Source: Dokdonia sinensis (lineage in GTDB: Bacteria > Bacteroidota > Bacteroidia > Flavobacteriales > Flavobacteriaceae). From it: 64,000 bases of DNA. Below the pieces are notes generated by a model. That model did not search any database, had not been told where the DNA came from, and saw only the letters and a program-made list of their open reading frames with translations. Position numbers and translations under genes: made by a program. This document shows positions 61,601 to 64,000 of this stretch, piece after piece; position 1 is the first letter of the stretch, and each line of letters opens with the position of its first letter. The stretch spans positions 62,001 through 126,000 of the forward strand of contig NZ_REFV01000005.1 in NCBI RefSeq assembly GCF_003688895.1, read 5' to 3'.

Positions 61601-61871
61601 CGCTCCTGAAGGAACTAGAAGCGGTAGTGCAGAACTAGGAAGATTTAAAAAAGGTGCTTTTCACCTTGCGATGCAAGCAGGAGTACCTATCATTCCTATC
61701 GTGATTAAGAATGCTTATAAGGCAATGCCTAAGGGAACCTCCGCACTGCGACCTACACATATTGAAGTAGTCGCACTGGATCCTGTAGATACAGGACTTT
61801 GGAAACTAAAAGACCTAGATAAAAATATAGAATACGTAAGAAATCTCTATCTTCAAGAACTAAATAATTAA
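58638..61871 (+). CDS. Trifunctional acyltransferase-HAD phosphatase-acyltransferase fusion
   Basis: This 1077-aa cytoplasmic protein has three catalytic units. Residues about 60-420 are a PlsB-like glycerol-3-phosphate acyltransferase (THKTYLDTLVL with the HX4D motif; WNIEGTRSRTGK). Residues about 625-850 are a HAD-IB phosphatase (AYFDMDRTLIND, DxDxT near 630; YFYSDAIDDYPLF). Residues about 890-1070 are a PlsC-like LPA acyltransferase (FNHQSAADFF; VIAPEGTRSGS). Together they could carry glycerol-3-phosphate through lysophosphatidate and phosphatidate to diacylglycerol, the substrate of the WS/DGAT upstream. Whether the HAD unit dephosphorylates phosphatidate is not shown. AFAKA at 24-28 comes from a palindrome. 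Confidence 0.88.
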   Translation: MEHIINHPDFQRALKRVAKEEDIAFAKAQKEGAKYIKELYAEQHPLAKSLSVRGFDYILSRAYSDKIDVDPKGIKKLMRLMRQNSVAFIMTHKTYLDTLVLISTLARYGMPVPYSFGGDNLAFPGLKQLGNNAGLIFIRRSFKDNAIYKVALRHYISTIIDKGEHLTWNIEGTRSRTGKILHPQMGILKYIMDAEKQSTKPIKYVPVSIVYDLIPDVKEMTEQAKGSKKRSENLKEGIDYVRSLSSDYGRAAIRFGEPVDADESYSVVVPQFKENATKPKNSLPHFAFELIHQMSKITPVTTVSLVCNVLLNDFALTKKEIEFKVNKLMEYIEKKQQNSLLDRGNPIAVSIQKALNLLQGAGIVQKSRAGQKAQYSLVSSEYLPATYYANMAAGHFYHAAFIEMALAKIKDDTSPNRIVHFWEEIMKLRNLFKFEFFYTNKPKFSAEIEEELSRFNRNWRSILSDPSKSVEDILKKQNLFVSRALLLTYLESDKVVCHTLNNWDEDDQFKTTDFLELCMFKGKELHWQTRITRLDSVSKPFLSNALRFAENAKLTPVNQKIDYKGLEKWMEQLDDLTARLAYLKSIEVDPSVKVLEQMAAQQGLVPDTDENARKRKKDKPEEGPHIAAYFDMDRTLINDFSAKKFMTTRLFSGETTFKEYVTQFMTALVFSFGNRDFEILTKVAALGVKGIPEKVFKELGQAVFDDYLVNTIYPESRKLVEKHLEMGHKVVIISAATTYQIEPIAKELGIKDVYATKMEVHKGKFTGRVAEMCWGEGKARAARIFAKENDIDLEKSYFYSDAIDDYPLFKIVGNPVATNPDKALSQVAFENDWPILRFEQPVEKPVVNGLRTGLAIASIYPSALKGAIRGLMTMSRQEAANTTFASIGNLGTKLAGLEISVKGGHNLRDFRPAVFAFNHQSAADFFILMKILKNNITGVAKKELERTPIGPIFSALGAIYVDRSNKEKAIEAMEPAVEALKNGISVVIAPEGTRSGSAELGRFKKGAFHLAMQAGVPIIPIVIKNAYKAMPKGTSALRPTHIEVVALDPVDTGLWKLKDLDKNIEYVRNLYLQELNN
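58706..58721. repeat. Dispersed palindrome, perfect 16-bp copy
   Basis: CGCTTTCGCGAAAGCG encodes AFAKA near the N-terminus of the acyltransferase fusion. Confidence 0.9.
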
Positions 61872-61910
61872 GTAGCATATCGAGCTCTTGCTTTAAATAA
61901 AATCAGCAAT

Positions 61911-62912
61911 ATGAAACTAAAAGTCGGATTATTAGGGGGTGGCTCTTGGGGGACAACAGTTGCATCGCTCACTGCAAAAAATGCAGATGTCACCATCTGG
62001 GCGCGTAGTGAGGAAACGGTAAACGAGATCAATGAACATCATACCAATCATAAATATCTACCTGGTGCAACATTGCACAAAGGGTTAAAAGCATCGACCA
62101 GTTTTGAGGAGGTCGTAGGAAACGCAGACGTGTTGATAATGGGTGTACCATCGCAACATTTCCGGCAAGTTTTACTGGACGCCAAACCTCACATAAGACC
62201 GTGGATTCCTATTGTGAGTCTTGCCAAAGGTCTAGAGTTGGGCACTAAAATGCGTATGACGCAGATCATCCAGGAAGAACTTCCTGGGCACCCAGCTGGG
62301 GTCCTGACTGGTCCTAACTTGGCTAAAGAAATACATAGTGGTAAAGCTGCGGCTGCAGTAATCGCAATGGTAGACGATGTTATAGCCAAAGAGCTTCAGG
62401 ATATCTTTAATTCTGGCGTGTTCAGAGTATATCGTAATACAGATGTTATAGGATGTGAACTAGGTGGTGCACTTAAAAATATTATGGCAATTGCCACAGG
62501 AATGGGAGATGGGGCAAATGCTGGGGATAATACCCGAGCAGCGCTTATAACAAGAGGACTTTCTGAACTTACGCGCTTAGGAACAGCAATGGGAGGGAAG
62601 CGGCGCACCTTTGCCGGACTTGCGGGGATGGGCGATCTAGTTGCCACTTGCTCAAGTTCTAAAAGTAGAAACCACCACGTAGGGTTTCAATTGGGCAAAG
62701 GAAAGAGTCTGGACGAAATCATCGAAGAAATGAATGAGGTGGCAGAAGGTGTAAAAACAGCTAAAGCGGTTATGGAGCTTTCTAAGGAATATGACGTTCC
62801 TATGCCTATATCGGAGCAGGTTTACAATATTCTCTATGAAGGAAGCTCCGTATATGATGCCTTTAAAGGCCTTATCCAGATGGAAAGTGGTTCTGAGGCT
62901 GAGCCAGGATAG
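61911..62912 (+). CDS. gpsA: NAD(P)-dependent glycerol-3-phosphate dehydrogenase
   Basis: This 333-aa GpsA reduces dihydroxyacetone phosphate to sn-glycerol-3-phosphate. The Rossmann motif GLLGGGSWGTTVASL is at residues 6-20. SLAKGLELG, GPNLAKEIHSGKAAAAV (catalytic Lys) and GGALKNIMAIATGMGDG follow. The length is standard. It lies 39 bp after the acyltransferase fusion, so its product feeds directly into the first acylation step of the cluster. Confidence 0.97.
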   Translation: MKLKVGLLGGGSWGTTVASLTAKNADVTIWARSEETVNEINEHHTNHKYLPGATLHKGLKASTSFEEVVGNADVLIMGVPSQHFRQVLLDAKPHIRPWIPIVSLAKGLELGTKMRMTQIIQEELPGHPAGVLTGPNLAKEIHSGKAAAAVIAMVDDVIAKELQDIFNSGVFRVYRNTDVIGCELGGALKNIMAIATGMGDGANAGDNTRAALITRGLSELTRLGTAMGGKRRTFAGLAGMGDLVATCSSSKSRNHHVGFQLGKGKSLDEIIEEMNEVAEGVKTAKAVMELSKEYDVPMPISEQVYNILYEGSSVYDAFKGLIQMESGSEAEPG

Positions 62913-62963
62913 CAATGTAATCTATTGCTTGATTTCGATCAGGATGAATATGCCCATAGAACG

Positions 62964-62997
62964 AAAAACCACGTTCAAAAAAATGAACGTGGTTTTT
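62964..62997 (+). terminator. Intrinsic terminator
   Basis: AAAAACCACGTTCA pairs with TGAACGTGGTTTTT across 6 nt, 51 bp after gpsA. It marks the end of the lipid cluster. Confidence 0.85.
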
Positions 62998-63195
62998 AAT
63001 AGTCGTGACCTCGACAGGATTGCCGTAAAACCACGCATTATGCAGTATTTTCAGGGCTTAAACAGTTAGTCAAGATATACAACTGACCGATTAACTACCA
63101 TTTTTAATGAACTTGCTTGAATTGTTTTGATACTTTCAAGACTATATAAAGATAACAATTTCCAGTATTCAAACCTACATAAACAGCACTAAATA

Positions 63196-63399
63196 CTATG
63201 AAACTTGCTGTAAATATTCTGTGATAATTTCCTCTTCTATGCCGCTATATTCGGCGAATTCTTTGACGGTTACAAACTGATGGGATTGCTTATCAAAGTG
63301 CCTTCTAATATCATTTAAAAGCTTCCTGCCATAGCGTTCGCTTCTGCCAGTTAGGCAATGCACGTCTTTTGGGAATATGCAGGCTCTTAAAATCTTCAT
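63196..63399 (-). CDS. Small conserved hypothetical protein, possible DNA-binding
   Basis: This 67-aa basic protein (IFPKDVHCLTGRSERYGRKL, then FVTVKEFAEYSGIEEEIITE) has a helical pattern ending in an HTH-like EFAEYSGIEEEIITEYL segment. Similar short proteins with TGKSERYGRKL occur across Bacteroidota (from memory). Function is unknown. Confidence 0.6.
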   Translation of the reverse strand: MKILRACIFPKDVHCLTGRSERYGRKLLNDIRRHFDKQSHQFVTVKEFAEYSGIEEEIITEYLQQVS

Positions 63400-63556
63400 A
63401 GTGATACACTATCCATACGTCATCCATAGGGAATCCTTGCTTGAAGTATAGGTCATTCTCGGCAAAAATCGTGCTAATCGGCTGAGGTGGTATGGGTTAT
63501 TTCTCTTTCCTTACAAATCTACTTTGATTTGTTGAGTAATCATAAAATTTTTAAAA

Positions 63557-64000
63557 ATGGCAAGACAAACTGGTATTATCAAACTGAAGGGAACACTTGG
63601 CGACATTTCCTTTTACAAAAGCTCTGACGGGCACTTGGCGCGCACCAAAGGTGGTGTGGATGCCAATCGTATCGCCAATGATCCAGCGTTTCAAAGAACG
63701 CGTGAGAATGGGTCTGAATTTGGACGTGCCGGCAAAGGCGGCAAAGTCATCCGCAATGCTATCCGTGTGCTTTTGCAGAATGCAAAAGACAAGCGTGTGG
63801 TAAGTCGATTGACAAAAGCACTTGTGGCAGTAACCAAAACGGACACGGTCAACGAGCGTGGCGCCAGAACTATCGAAGATGGTGATATGGCAACGCTACA
63901 AGGCTTTGAGTTCAACCTCAATGGGAAACTTGGTGCAACCTTGTTTGCTCCTTATTCCACCACTCTCGACCGTGCAACTGGCGATGTGGAATTGAACTTG
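63557..64000 (+). CDS. Conserved hypothetical protein, 3' end outside the window
   Basis: An ATG at 63557 opens a frame that runs to the window end without a stop (148 codons seen): MARQTGIIKLKGTLGDISFY, then GGVDANRIANDPAFQRTREN and GSEFGRAGKGGKVIRNAIRV. The sequence is basic and Gly-rich, with well-formed codon use. It resembles a conserved flavobacterial protein of unknown function seen near mobile or phage-related genes (from memory). The small gene at 63196 is divergent from it. Confidence 0.8.
   Translation, partial: MARQTGIIKLKGTLGDISFYKSSDGHLARTKGGVDANRIANDPAFQRTRENGSEFGRAGKGGKVIRNAIRVLLQNAKDKRVVSRLTKALVAVTKTDTVNERGARTIEDGDMATLQGFEFNLNGKLGATLFAPYSTTLDRATGDVELNL

Noticed and set aside
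62944-63069. 41-codon frame after gpsA
   Set aside because: It contains both arms of a strong terminator and has no recognisable pattern.
1-64000. CRISPR arrays, rRNA and tRNA genes, insertion sequences with transposase
   Set aside because: I looked for regularly spaced repeats, tRNA T-loop motifs and transposase-like frames and saw none. A covariance-model search would be needed to exclude small RNAs.

Overview
The window reads as a chromosomal segment of a marine flavobacterium (phylum Bacteroidota, probably Flavobacteriaceae; a Dokdonia-like genus is my guess, not a demonstrated identification). The evidence is low GC, many short lipoproteins with a Cys-terminated signal peptide, families seen mainly in Bacteroidota (DUF6503-like, DUF5686, GIGT-type secreted proteins), lack of Shine-Dalgarno sequences, and -7 boxes of the TAnnTTTG type upstream of several genes.

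Layout. 1-1 kb: a frameshifted zinc-ribbon gene between inverted repeats. 1-24.5 kb: housekeeping genes (clpB, ytxJ, smpB, pheT, recG) mixed with envelope proteins (lipoproteins, a DUF5686 outer-membrane protein, a TlpA-like thioredoxin, an M1 aminopeptidase). 24.6-33.9 kb: metabolic genes (FMN-binding glutamate synthase-like protein, GlcD/GlcF-type FAD/Fe-S dehydrogenase, aroC, a dicarboxylate symporter). 34-37 kb: a three-gene operon of ATP-grasp ligase, N-formylglutamate amidohydrolase-like enzyme and QEGLA-motif metallopeptidase. 37.6-40.5 kb: a sugar symporter divergent from a GH43 glycosidase. 40.7-47.4 kb: a compact minus-strand signalling operon, in transcription order PLP decarboxylase, FIST sensor, histidine kinase, response regulator-class III cyclase, NTF2-like protein, and a PycTM (Pycsar effector) membrane protein. 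48.7-62.9 kb: a plus-strand cluster that looks like a neutral-lipid storage module: phasin-like and Lys/Ala-rich proteins, two regulators, an ABC1 kinase, a wax ester/DGAT acyltransferase, two lipases, a GPAT-HAD phosphatase-LPAAT fusion and gpsA. 63-64 kb: a small conserved gene and a gene cut by the window end.

The most striking genome-scale feature is a dispersed palindrome, TACGCTTTCGCGAAAGCGTA and close variants. Its core TTTCGCGAAA occurs about 21 times in 64 kb, where chance predicts well under one. It lies both between genes and in frame inside genes, where it encodes AFAKA, RFRES or LSRK. In several places it has a second hairpin inserted at the same internal point, in three different forms. 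This resembles the Rickettsia palindromic elements in behaviour but not in sequence.

The two gene systems most worth following are the FIST/two-component/cyclase/PycTM operon and the storage-lipid cluster. In the latter, two phasin-type genes carry near-identical promoters with duplicated operator-like direct repeats.
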